From BOG-224 sp963783505 (lineage in GTDB: Bacteria; Acidobacteriota; Terriglobia; Bryobacterales; Bryobacteraceae): a DNA stretch of 64,000 nt. Below the pieces are notes generated by a model, which was not told the origin of the DNA, searched no databases, and saw only the letters and a program-made list of their open reading frames with translations. Location of the stretch: positions 62,001 to 126,000 of the forward strand of contig CAWAOP010000021.1 in NCBI GenBank assembly GCA_963783505.1. The letters are read 5' to 3'. Positions 22,894 to 31,067 of the stretch are shown here, in pieces. How positions within the stretch are numbered: the first letter of the stretch is position 1; each line of letters opens with the position of its first letter. Both the position numbers and the translations under genes were made by a program.

Positions 22894-24312
22894 TCAGGCG
22901 CGGCCGAGAAGCTGCGCATAGAGCGCCGAATACCTGGCGGCGGAGGCGTTCCAGGAATAGTCCCGGGCCATCCCGCGAAGCATCATTGCCCGCCACTCGG
23001 ACGCCGCCCCGAGCGCCGCAACCGCCTCGCGCACGGACGCCACGAGCGCCTCCACGGAATAATCCGCAAACTTGAATCCGGTTTCCACGTCAATGGTATC
23101 ATCCAGCCCTCCGGTGGCCCGCACCACGGGCACGGTTCCGTATTTCAGGCTGTACATTTGCGTCAGTCCGCAGGGTTCGTACCTGCTGGGCATTAAGAAG
23201 ATATCGCTCGCCGCGATAATGCGGTGCGCCAGGCCGTTGTCGTATCCGATACGCACGCCAACCTGGCCCGGAAACTCGGCGGCCATCCGCCGGAAAGCCT
23301 CCTCATATCCAGGTTCTCCCGAGCCCAGCACGGCGAGGCACGAGCCATCCGCCAGTAGCTCCGCGCCGGCACGCACTACGAGTTCGATCTTCGCAGCCGT
23401 CAATCGCGTGACTATTCCCATCAGCGGCCGGCCGGCGGCTTCAGCCGGCAGCCCCATCTCGGCGATCACCCGCTCCTTGGTAACGCGCTTGCCGTCCAGG
23501 TCTTCCGGGGAATAGCGCGCCTCAAGAAGCGGATCGATGGCGGGATCCCACTCGTCGTAATCCGCGCCGTTGAGTATTCCGGTTAGGGCCGTGGAGCGCC
23601 CGCGCAAATCGCCATCCATCCCGAAGCCGAATTCGGGCGTCTGGATTTCGCGCGCATAAGCCGGGCTGACGGTGGTAAGCGCGTCGGCCAGCGCGATGCC
23701 GCTCTTGAGGTAACTGATGTTGCCGAAAAACCCGATCCCATCGGGGCGTAACAAGGCGGGATCGAGGGCCGCATCCGCCATCGCTCCCGTCCCGAAAAGC
23801 CCCTGGTAGCCCAGGTTGTGAATCGTGAACACCGTCTTGACGCCGAAGAACGTCGGATCGCCGGCAAACGTGGTCTTCAGGTATGCGGGCACGAGTCCTG
23901 CCTGCCAGTCGTGACAGTGGATCACCTGGGCGTCGAACAACCGGCGGCAGACTTCCAGCGCGCCCCGGGACAGAACCGCGAAACGCACGTGATTATCGGG
24001 ATAATCCACTCCTGCTTCGCCGTAGAGCCCCTTGCGTCCGTACAAGGCCGGACAATCCAGCAGGTAGAACGGGACGTCAAGGGGCGCCTGGTAAACAGAG
24101 CAATCGTAACGCGCCGGCCCCAGATGAATCGGCAGCGAATCGTACACGCGCCGTAGCGGATGCAGATCGATAGAGCCGTAGCGCGGAATCAGGACCGCCG
24201 CTTCGTCCCCGTATTTCCGCAAGGCGCCGGGAAGCGCGCCGGCTACGTCGGCCAAGCCGCCCGTCTTCGCGAGCGGCGAGGCCTCCGGCGAGACCATCAG
24301 GACGCGAGCCAC
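22894..24312 (-). CDS. glgA: Glycogen synthase (ADP-glucose type, GT5)
   Basis: 472 residues, typical GlgA length. The ADP-glucose site K-T-G-G-L is at residues 16-20 in ASPLAKTGGLADVAGALPGA. Other blocks: IHCHDWQAGLVPAYLKTTFA, FTIHNLGYQGLFG, a C-terminal GT-B half with MGIVTRLTAAK and FLMPSRYEPCGLTQMYSLKY GT (E-x7-E-like motif), and VRATGGLDDTID. It extends alpha-1,4-glucan from ADP-glucose. No glgB, glgC or glgP lies beside it. A hairpin (GCTCGC...GCGAGC) sits in the gap to the divergent permease gene. Confidence 0.95.
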   Translation of the reverse strand: MARVLMVSPEASPLAKTGGLADVAGALPGALRKYGDEAAVLIPRYGSIDLHPLRRVYDSLPIHLGPARYDCSVYQAPLDVPFYLLDCPALYGRKGLYGEAGVDYPDNHVRFAVLSRGALEVCRRLFDAQVIHCHDWQAGLVPAYLKTTFAGDPTFFGVKTVFTIHNLGYQGLFGTGAMADAALDPALLRPDGIGFFGNISYLKSGIALADALTTVSPAYAREIQTPEFGFGMDGDLRGRSTALTGILNGADYDEWDPAIDPLLEARYSPEDLDGKRVTKERVIAEMGLPAEAAGRPLMGIVTRLTAAKIELVVRAGAELLADGSCLAVLGSGEPGYEEAFRRMAAEFPGQVGVRIGYDNGLAHRIIAASDIFLMPSRYEPCGLTQMYSLKYGTVPVVRATGGLDDTIDVETGFKFADYSVEALVASVREAVAALGAASEWRAMMLRGMARDYSWNASAARYSALYAQLLGRA

Positions 24313-24379
24313 ACCGGAATTGTAGCAAGGGGCGCCGCGCGCTCGCGGTCTTGCGAGCCGCGGGTTAGAATCGGAACGA

Positions 24380-25435
24380 ATGCTCGGAATCGATCGTCGC
24401 GCGGCGCGCTGTACCTGGACGGCGGCGTTAGTCCTGCTCCTGCTCTGGCTCGTCTACCTGATTCGCTCGACTCTGTTCGTTTTCGTCCTGGCCGTGCTGT
24501 TCGCCTATCTGCTGGCCCCGCTCGTCAATTTGCTGGATCGCTTTCTTCCCGGCCGGACTCGCGTGCCGGCTCTGGCGCTGTCCTATCTCATCGTTGTGGG
24601 AGCCGTGGCGGTTGGAGGAGGGCAGCTTTGCGTCCGCGTGGTGGACGAAGCTACGCGGCTTTCCAAGGATTTGCCCGCCCGCATCGAGGCCTGGAAAGCC
24701 TCAGCCGCAGAGTCCCAGACCCCCTTCGATAAGTACCGGACCGAGTTGATCGAGAAAGCGGAAGCCGAGGTGTCGAAGCGCTCCACCGATCTGTTGACGG
24801 GGCTGGCGCAAGCCGGGGTTCGGGTGCTGACGGTCGCGAGCGGCGTGATCTATGCGGTGATCATCCCTATCCTGGCGTTTTTCTTCCTGAAAGACGGAAA
24901 GAGGATCAGCCAGAGAATCCTGGAGACGCTGGGCGACGGTCCTCGCGGCGTCCTTCTTAAAGACGTAGTGGCGGATCTAAACATCCTCTTGGCGCATTAC
25001 ATGCGCGCGCTGCTGATGCTTTGCCTAACCACGTTCACTGCGTTCGCGTGCTTCCTGAGCGTTCTGGGGTTGCCCTACGCCCTGCTGCTCGCGGCGCTTG
25101 CGGCGTTGCTGGAAGTGATCCCTATGCTTGGGCCGCTCACCGCGTGCGCAATCGTATTCCTGGTGGCGCTGGTTTCCGGTTCCCATGCCATCGCCGTGCT
25201 GATTTTCCTGCTCGCTTTCCGGATGCTTCAGGATTACGTCATATCGCCGCACGTCATGGGTAAGGGAGTCGAACTTCATCCTCTGCTGATCATGTTCGGC
25301 GTTTATGCGGGAGCGGAAGTCGGCGGCATTGCGGGCATGGTGTTATCGGTCCCACTTCTCGCGCTGGGCCGCATTCTCTTCAAGCGCATCGGCATTGCGC
25401 GCAGGCCACGGCGGGCGGAGCCGGCCGCCGCGTGA
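24380..25435 (+). CDS. AI-2E-type membrane permease (PF01594 family)
   Basis: 351 residues with seven to eight hydrophobic segments: TM pair at about 12-70, a soluble amphipathic region about 85-145 (RLSKDLPARIEAW), then TM segments 150-340. The family signature FAYLLAPLVNLLDRFLPG, LAFFFLKDGKRISQRIL, EVIPMLGPLTA and DYVISPHVMGKGVELHPLLI is present. Members export varied small molecules or act as Na/H exchangers; the AI-2 label is historical. Divergent from glgA, convergent with the broken peptidase gene. Substrate unknown. Confidence 0.88.
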   Translation: MLGIDRRAARCTWTAALVLLLLWLVYLIRSTLFVFVLAVLFAYLLAPLVNLLDRFLPGRTRVPALALSYLIVVGAVAVGGGQLCVRVVDEATRLSKDLPARIEAWKASAAESQTPFDKYRTELIEKAEAEVSKRSTDLLTGLAQAGVRVLTVASGVIYAVIIPILAFFFLKDGKRISQRILETLGDGPRGVLLKDVVADLNILLAHYMRALLMLCLTTFTAFACFLSVLGLPYALLLAALAALLEVIPMLGPLTACAIVFLVALVSGSHAIAVLIFLLAFRMLQDYVISPHVMGKGVELHPLLIMFGVYAGAEVGGIAGMVLSVPLLALGRILFKRIGIARRPRRAEPAAA

Positions 25436-25445
25436 ACGCAGTTCG

Positions 25446-26872
25446 TTACTTGACCACCTGAATCTCGGACTTCCTGGCGGGCGGATTGACGTACGGCGCC
25501 ACCAGACTCTCCGACCCATCCGGAGCGATAGCTTTGACGCCGAAGCGCGTGTCGTCCACGGAAACGTTCTTGAGCGTGAACTCGTTTACCTTGCCTACGT
25601 AGATTTCCCGCTCCCACCAGGCGGACGTCGTGGGCCGCGTGACAATTACGAAGCCCGCGACGCTCGAATCCGGGCCCGTATAGCGCCACCGCAGCACCGC
25701 GTCGTAGCGGGACTGGCCGCGGGCTATGGTCGGCGATCCGAACTGCGGCCCGCTTGTCCCCGCGGCCTGGCGGGGCGCGGACGCGGTGATCGGGGTCTTG
25801 GGCGCGAGCGCAAGCGTGGCCGCCGCGGCGGCTTTCACGCGGGCCACGCTGGTGGTGTACGGCACGGACATATTGGCCAGGGTATCCGTCGCCGTGTGCT
25901 GGTTGGAGTAGCTCTCGAAGGGCGACGTGAAGCGAACGGCCGCAAAGCCTTCCTGTTCGAACGGCGTGTGGTCGCCGCCGCGCCCCAAACGGTCCTGCAT
26001 GAAGATCATATTGACCTTCATCGCGGGTACGTACCGCTCGCCGACGTCATGGATGAACCGGCCCAACTGCTGCGAGGGAGAATCCATGATTTCATCCGTG
26101 TAAACGCTGACCGCCGTGTTGCCCATGCGGCCGTCGTCGGTGCGATCCGTCCCGATGATGTCGCTATTGAGCACGGCCTCGATGGCCGCGTTTTCTTTGC
26201 GCATCTTGGCCGCCTCGAGCGTGCTGCCGACGAGTCCCTGCTCTTCGCCCGCGAAGGCCACAAACACGATAGTTTTGGCGAACTCGTACTGGCTCATCAC
26301 GCGCGCCAGTTCCATGACGGCGGCCGTGCCGCTGCCATCGTCGCAGGCGCCCGGAGCGGGCAATTCCGCCCCGCGCTCGTACGCGGATTGCGCGGCGCCC
26401 TGAGGGCTCCCGCCGGCGGCCGCGGCGCCCGAGGGCCCCCGCCGCCCGATGTCGTCATGTTCATGGAATCGTAGTGCCCGGTGACGAACACCTGGGTTTC
26501 CGGCATGGTCTTTCCCGGAAGGACCGCCACCACGTTCCATAGGTCCACATCCTTGAAGATGCGCTGGCCTTGCGCTTTCACGCGCCACTTATCGAAACGG
26601 ACTTCGAGCCGCGGGCTGTAGCTCTTAGATCTGATCGAAGATCCACTGCCGCGCCGCGCCTACGCCATGCGCCGGGTCGTCCTGCGCGGACATGGTGCTT
26701 CGCGTGCCGAAGCTTACCAGCTTCTCGATGATAGCTTGAATGCGGGCCTCGGAGATATCCGTTCACGATCTCAGCGACCTGCGGATTGAGCCCTTTGGAA
26801 TCCGCGTCCGTAAGGCCGGCGAAACGAACCCAGCGCCGCGGCGGTGGCGATGAAACGATAAAGCGAACTCAT
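25446..26872 (-). pseudogene. M28-family secreted aminopeptidase with a C-terminal FN3-like domain, broken by four apparent indels
   Basis: From ATG 26872 the pieces read MSSLYRFIATAAALGSF, then AGLTDADSKGLNPQVAEIVN, ISEARIQAIIEKLVSFGTRS, KSYSPRLEVRFDKWRVKAQG, ending in the long frame from about 26440 to 25446. The joins need one base removed at 26822-26824, 26755-26763 and 26626-26629, and one added at the C-run 26434-26441; the net length is then 475 codons exactly. All M28 metal ligands survive: FVTGHYDSMN, ACDDGSG, FAGEEQGLVGS, LNSDIIGTDRTDD, GGDHTPFEQEG. Residues about 385-474 look like a fibronectin-III domain. A zinc exopeptidase with a signal peptide; either a decaying gene or sequence errors. 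Confidence 0.85.
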
Positions 26873-26951
26873 GGTGACACCAGGATAGCCGATCTTTAGA
26901 CCGAGCCGCGGATGCATTGCGGCAGGGATCTGGGTGGCCTACAGTAGTGGT

Positions 26952-27176
26952 ATGGAAGTACAGTTCACGCCCGAGGTGCAGACAAAACTGGCGTTGTGCG
27001 CCGCCCGGCAAGGGCGTCGCGCCGACGAGGTGGTGCGGGACGTCTTGGCGCGGTACCTGGAGGACGAGGGCGAATTCCTAGCCGCGGTGGAGAGGGGACT
27101 TAGCGCCGCCGACCGCGGGGAACTCATCGAGGAAGCGGACATGGATGCGCGCGTCGAGGCGATGTTCCGGCCCTGA
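26952..27176 (+). CDS. ParD-like antitoxin
   Basis: 74 residues from ATG 26952 (MEVQFTPEVQTKLALCAARQ). A ribbon-helix-helix start (V-Q-F-T-P) is followed by GRRADEVVRDVLARYLEDEG and an acidic tail. The pattern matches short ParD/RHH antitoxins paired with ParE/RelE toxins. The stop TGA shares its last base with the ATG of the toxin gene (TGATG), so translation is coupled. The small palindrome CTACAGTAG at 26939-26947 lies just upstream. Confidence 0.82.
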   Translation: MEVQFTPEVQTKLALCAARQGRRADEVVRDVLARYLEDEGEFLAAVERGLSAADRGELIEEADMDARVEAMFRP

Positions 27177-27458
27177 TGCGGATACGCTGGTCGCTGCCCT
27201 GCCGCCGAGGATCTAGAAGCCGTCAAGCGTTACTTGGAAAGGCACTATCCCCATTTCGCCGAGCCAACGGTGCGGAGAATCTACGAGGAGGCTCGTTCGC
27301 TGAAGAAGTGGCCAAACCGCGGCCGCCCAGGCCGGCGGCATGGAACGAGAGAATTGGTGCTGACGCCGCTTCCGTACATCGTGGTATACCGCGTGAAGCC
27401 CGAGGCCGTCGAAATACTGCACATCCATCACGGAGCCCAGGACTGGCGCGTAAAGTAG
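27176..27458 (+). pseudogene. ParE/RelE-superfamily toxin with a one-base insertion after codon 8
   Basis: The ATG at 27176 gives MRIRWSLP, then the frame is lost. Removing one base at 27197-27200 yields MRIRWSLP, AAEDLEAVKRYLERHYPHFA, TVRRIYEEARSLKKWPNRGR, GTRELVLTPLPYIVVYRV, AVEILHIHHGAQDW: a complete 93-residue ParE-type toxin (R-x-W-x-x-x-A-x-x-D-L, R-x-G-R, Y-x-V-x-Y-R-V, I-L-x-I-x-H). Only the part from 27234 is read in one frame. As given, the toxin is off while the antitoxin is intact. Confidence 0.83.
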
Positions 27459-27508
27459 AGGGCTGAGGGATTTCGACCTTTGAGTATCCAGGCGGCCGTA
27501 AACTATTT

Positions 27509-28891
27509 CTACGCCGATCTCCTCTTCCAAAAGAAGTAAGCCGGCACGCCGAGAAGCACGATGATCAGGCCGGGCCATGCGTATCCCGGTTTATAAACCA
27601 GCAATAGAACGTCGATCAGCCCCGCAACCAGGATGTACGCAGCCGGCAGGATGGGATACCCGAAAGCTCTATACGGGCGCTCAAGATCCGGCTGTGTCCG
27701 CCGAAGCACAAATAGTCCAACGATAGTCAATATGTAAAACAGCAGGACGGCGAAGATCACATAATCCAGCAGGTCGCTGTAACTTCCGCTGAGCGTCAGC
27801 AACACGGCCCACACGCATTGCGTCATCAAAGAAAAGCGCGGCGCGCGATGGACGGGGTCAAGCTCGGCGGCTTTGCGGAAGAACAGCTTGTCCTTGGCCA
27901 TCGCATAGTACGCGCGCGCGCCGGAGAGAATGATGCCATTGTTGCAGCCGAACGTGGAGACCATGATGGCGGCGGCCATGAGCTGCACGGCGGAGGGCCC
28001 GAACATCTTGAAAGCGGCGGCCGTGGCTACGCGATCTTCGGCGGCGGTCTGAATCTCGCGAAGCGTCAGTACATTGAGGTAGACGAAGTTGGACGCGATG
28101 TAAAGCGCGGAAACAACCCCTACGCCAAGCACAAGCGAGAGCGGCAGGTTGCGGCGCGGGTTACGCACTTCGCCGGCGGTGAAGGTGACGTTGTGCCAGG
28201 AGTCGGAAGAAAACAGCGCGCCCACCATGGCCACGCCCACCAGCCGGACCGTATCGAAGCTCCAGGAACCGCCGCGCCAAAACCCGTTGAAGTTCGCCGC
28301 GACCGCGGCCGGGTTCCTGCCCAATAGGAATCCGCAACCGATCAATCCAAGGAGCGACGCCACTTTCGCAAACGTGAAAACATTTTGAACCGTCGCGCCG
28401 GTCCGGATGCCTCGCGTGTTCGACCACGTCAGGAACACGATCATCGAAATGGCCAGCAGTTGTTGCGTGGTCAGCCCGATTCTGCCGCGGCCGATCAGAT
28501 AATTCTGCGCCGAAATCCACGGAACAAACACGCCCGTGTACTTGGCAAACGCCACGGCCACCGCGGCGATGGTTCCCGTCTGAATGACGAGGAAGAGCGT
28601 CCAGCCATACAAGAACCCCCACAGAGGTCCGAACGCTTCGCGCAGGTAAACATACTGCCCGCCCGCGCGAGGCATGGCCGCCGCCAGCTCGCCGTAGCTG
28701 AGGGCCGCGGTGATGGTGAGCGCCGCCGCGACGAACCACGTCGCCATCAACAGGCCGGGCGATTGAAGCTGGCGCGAAATATCCGCCGCCACGATAAACA
28801 CACCCGAGCCGATCATGGACCCCATGACCAGCGTGGTGGCGTCCACCAATCCCAGGGCTTTGACTAAACCATCGTCGCGAGCTTCAGCCAT
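27509..28891 (-). CDS. APC-superfamily amino acid permease
   Basis: 460 residues from ATG 28891 (MAEARDDGLVKALGLVDATT) with twelve hydrophobic segments. APC hallmarks: the G-S-M-I-G-S-G-V-F-I unwound helix in TLVMGSMIGSGVFIVAADIS, AALSYGELAAAMPRAGGQYV, and AGEVRNPRRNLPLSL. Closest in look to LAT-type or YfnA-like exchangers. It takes up or exchanges amino acids across the inner membrane. A continuous frame extends upstream to 29512 but that extra part is the frameshifted thiE, not a fusion. The start overlaps the thiE end by 28 bases. Confidence 0.88.
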   Translation of the reverse strand: MAEARDDGLVKALGLVDATTLVMGSMIGSGVFIVAADISRQLQSPGLLMATWFVAAALTITAALSYGELAAAMPRAGGQYVYLREAFGPLWGFLYGWTLFLVIQTGTIAAVAVAFAKYTGVFVPWISAQNYLIGRGRIGLTTQQLLAISMIVFLTWSNTRGIRTGATVQNVFTFAKVASLLGLIGCGFLLGRNPAAVAANFNGFWRGGSWSFDTVRLVGVAMVGALFSSDSWHNVTFTAGEVRNPRRNLPLSLVLGVGVVSALYIASNFVYLNVLTLREIQTAAEDRVATAAAFKMFGPSAVQLMAAAIMVSTFGCNNGIILSGARAYYAMAKDKLFFRKAAELDPVHRAPRFSLMTQCVWAVLLTLSGSYSDLLDYVIFAVLLFYILTIVGLFVLRRTQPDLERPYRAFGYPILPAAYILVAGLIDVLLLVYKPGYAWPGLIIVLLGVPAYFFWKRRSA

Positions 28892-29512
28892 TGATCCATC
28901 CGTTCGCGTAAAGATTCCGCGGTTGCGCGCTCCGGAAGCATGCCGGCGATGATGGCAGCCGAATCCGCGCCCGCGCGCCAGACATCCAGAGCGTTCTCCA
29001 AAGTGATGCCGCCGATAGCCACGAGCGGCTTGGAAAGCGCGGGGCGCAGCCGCCGAAGTTCTTCCACTCCGACCACGGGGTCCGGGTTCAATTTGGATTG
29101 CGTGGCGAACACCGGTCCGAAGGCGACGTAATCGACGGGCTCCGCGTCCCCACCCTGAAGTTGCCGGGCATTGTGGCTGGAAAAGCCCAGCACCGCGTCC
29201 GGGCCGATGAGACGGCGCGCGTCGGCGGGGGGCAAATCGTCCTGCCCCACGTGCAATCCCGCTCCCAGAAGCATGGCGAAATCGCGCGCGGTCGTCGATG
29301 ATGAGTTGCGCGCCCGCCGCGCGGCAGAGGTCCGCCACATCTCGTGCGGTATTGTACGCGGCCGGTCCCCAATGTCCCTTGCGGCGGATTTGAAGGATCT
29401 CCGCGCCGCCTTCCAGAAACGCGGCCGCGGCGGCCTCCATCGCAATGCCGCGCGCATCGAGCGACGCTGTGTCAAGAATCGGGTATACCCGCGGAAGGTT
29501 CGCGCGCTTCAT
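28864..29512 (-). pseudogene. thiE: Thiamine-phosphate synthase with one frame break
   Basis: The first part from ATG 29512 reads VYPILDTASLDARG, GGAEILQIRRKG and AGAQLIIDDRA. It continues in another frame as DFAMLLGAGLHVGQDDLPPA, LGFSSHNARQLQGGDA, VDYVAFGPVFATQSK and PLVAIGGITLENALDVWRAG, ending at 28864. One extra base in the GCGCGCG run at 29283-29290 explains the break; without it the gene is 216 codons, a normal ThiE. The enzyme joins HMP-PP and HET-P into thiamine phosphate. Motifs (I-L-Q-I-R, G-Q-D-D, G-P-V-F, A-I-G-G-I) are intact. Confidence 0.87.
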
Positions 29513-29562
29513 GCCAATGGGCCTATGATATCAGCGCGAAGCGCCGCCGACGCGCGGGCCGG

Positions 29563-30102
29563 TCACTTGACGGTGATTAGCGGCGTTACAACGGCGCTGG
29601 AAACACTGCGCACGTCGCTCGTCAAGATCTGCGTCGCGCCGGTAGCCGCGTCGTAGATCTCCAGCGTCGTCATCACAGTGCAGCCCGCGGCGATGATCAC
29701 CGCCGTTGCCGGGGTTGTGGTGGAGGCTGGAGTAGCTACGGCGGAGACGTTGCTCGAAACGACTCCCCGAATTTCCGCGCGCCCGGCAGCGCCGCCGGCT
29801 TTGGCCTCGGCATAGGTCAGCTCGAGCGAGGCGGTCTTTTGCGGAGCCAGCGCGCCAATAGTGGCCTGCTTTAACACGGCGTTTGCGTCGTCGGCAAACG
29901 CGAGTTGAACGCTGCACGTCTGAGCAGTGGCAGTGGCGGCATTCAGGTTAAGGACGTTGAGCCTCGCGTTCTGAGTGGCGCCCATGCCGACGATGCCAGT
30001 AGTGGATTCCTGCAGATAACTGACAGAAGCGTTGGTTTGCGCCAAAACTGGCGCAACGAGCATAGCGGCGCACGCAGCCGCCCATTTCCAGGAATGATGC
30101 AT
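29563..30102 (-). CDS. Secreted hypothetical protein
   Basis: 179 residues with a clear signal peptide (MHHSWKWAAACAAMLVAPVL, cleavage after LAQ). The mature part is Ala/Thr/Val-rich and probably all beta (ARLNVLNLNAATATAQTCSV, ASLELTYAEAKAGGAAGRAE, VMTTLEIYDAATGATQILTS). I do not recognise a family. Similar signal-plus-beta proteins are common in Acidobacteria. It stands alone between thiE and an FMN reductase. Confidence 0.6.
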   Translation of the reverse strand: MHHSWKWAAACAAMLVAPVLAQTNASVSYLQESTTGIVGMGATQNARLNVLNLNAATATAQTCSVQLAFADDANAVLKQATIGALAPQKTASLELTYAEAKAGGAAGRAEIRGVVSSNVSAVATPASTTTPATAVIIAAGCTVMTTLEIYDAATGATQILTSDVRSVSSAVVTPLITVK

Positions 30103-30242
30103 GGCGAACCTCCTCCGGAGCGCATCCGGAACCGTTCGCCAAGGTCCTCGGCGCCCCGGACAGTTCTACTATACGCCTGTTCCCAGCCGGGCGTCCCGCG
30201 TTGTCCTGTGACCTTGAGGCGCGTCTTCCTGGCGGGTACGGC

Positions 30243-30803
30243 CTAGTTTCCCTGCAATCGCCGGGTCCACCGGGCCAGGTTCTCGATCAACTGCCGGATT
30301 AGCTTTTTCGTCGTTTCATCCGTCAAATTGCCGGCCGCGTCGAATTTCTGCGATGCGCCCGCAATCATCACCTCAGGCCGGTTCACTGGGAACATGTTCA
30401 AAGTCGCGAGGCACTGCCGCAGGTGATCTTGCGCTCTTACCGTTCCCATCATCCCGACCGATGCGCCCATCACAGCCACCGGCTTGCATTCCCACGCGCT
30501 GTCGCCATAGGGGCGCGAGGCCCAGTCGATGGCGTTCTTCAGCACGCCCGGTATGGAGTGGTTGTACTCCGGAGTGGCAAACAGAATGGCGTCGGCCGCG
30601 CGGATTCGCGCCTTCAATTCGGTTACGGCCGCGGGCGGATTGCGTTCTTCATCCTCGTTGAAGGGAGGAATACCGCCTAGATCGATGGTCTCAATGGCGA
30701 CGCCTTCAGGCGCCAATTGTTGCGCGGCCCGGAGCGCCGCGCGATTGTACGAGCCTTTCCGCAGGCTCCCAACGATTCCCAAAATAGTAATCGGTTTATT
30801 CAT
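30243..30803 (-). CDS. NADPH-dependent FMN reductase (flavodoxin-like)
   Basis: 186 residues. The N-terminal ILGIVGSLRKGSYNRAALRA is the FMN phosphate loop (G-S-x-R-x-x-S-x-N). LFATPEYNHSIPGVLKNAID and WASRP form the second FMN contact block, and KPVAVMGASVGMMGTVRAQD the third. Members (SsuE, ChrR, azoreductase-like) reduce FMN, quinones or metals with NAD(P)H. No sulfonate or chromate genes nearby narrow the role. Confidence 0.9.
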   Translation of the reverse strand: MNKPITILGIVGSLRKGSYNRAALRAAQQLAPEGVAIETIDLGGIPPFNEDEERNPPAAVTELKARIRAADAILFATPEYNHSIPGVLKNAIDWASRPYGDSAWECKPVAVMGASVGMMGTVRAQDHLRQCLATLNMFPVNRPEVMIAGASQKFDAAGNLTDETTKKLIRQLIENLARWTRRLQGN

Positions 30804-31067
30804 GGCTGTTCACTCAAGCTTAGAACGCAAAAACCAAACTCCAGAGCGCCCACGGAATCTGCCCTCCGGTTGGCCTTTAGTTCTTTGATGCTGGAGGAGT
30901 CGCTCCAGCGTCAGGCGGGCTAGGTGCGCGGCGTATGGGAACTGCGATTGGGGCCCGCGATTGGGGCCCGCACCCCGCCGCCCGCGCTGTCGGCTATGAT
31001 TGAGGCGTTTAGCGCTGGGGCGCGGAGGTGGATCTACGCCAGCCGCCCCGTCCGAAAGGAAGATTCT
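30804..31067. other. Intergenic region upstream of the ThuA-like gene
   Basis: No gene is seen. A direct duplication GCGATTGGGGCCC occurs twice in a row at about 30945-30970. The ribosome site GAAAGGA at 31054-31060 serves the ATG at 31068. Confidence 0.4.

Noticed and set aside
24313..24379. Hairpin GCTCGC...GCGAGC as a terminator between glgA and the permease gene
   Set aside because: The two genes are divergent here and no T-run follows.
27509..29512. Single 667-residue ThiE-permease fusion protein
   Set aside because: The second part of ThiE is found intact in another frame at 28864-29290; the fusion results from one extra base.
28800..29520. TPP riboswitch near thiE
   Set aside because: No CUGAGA-type thi-box motif was seen upstream of 29512; the 50-base gap is too short.
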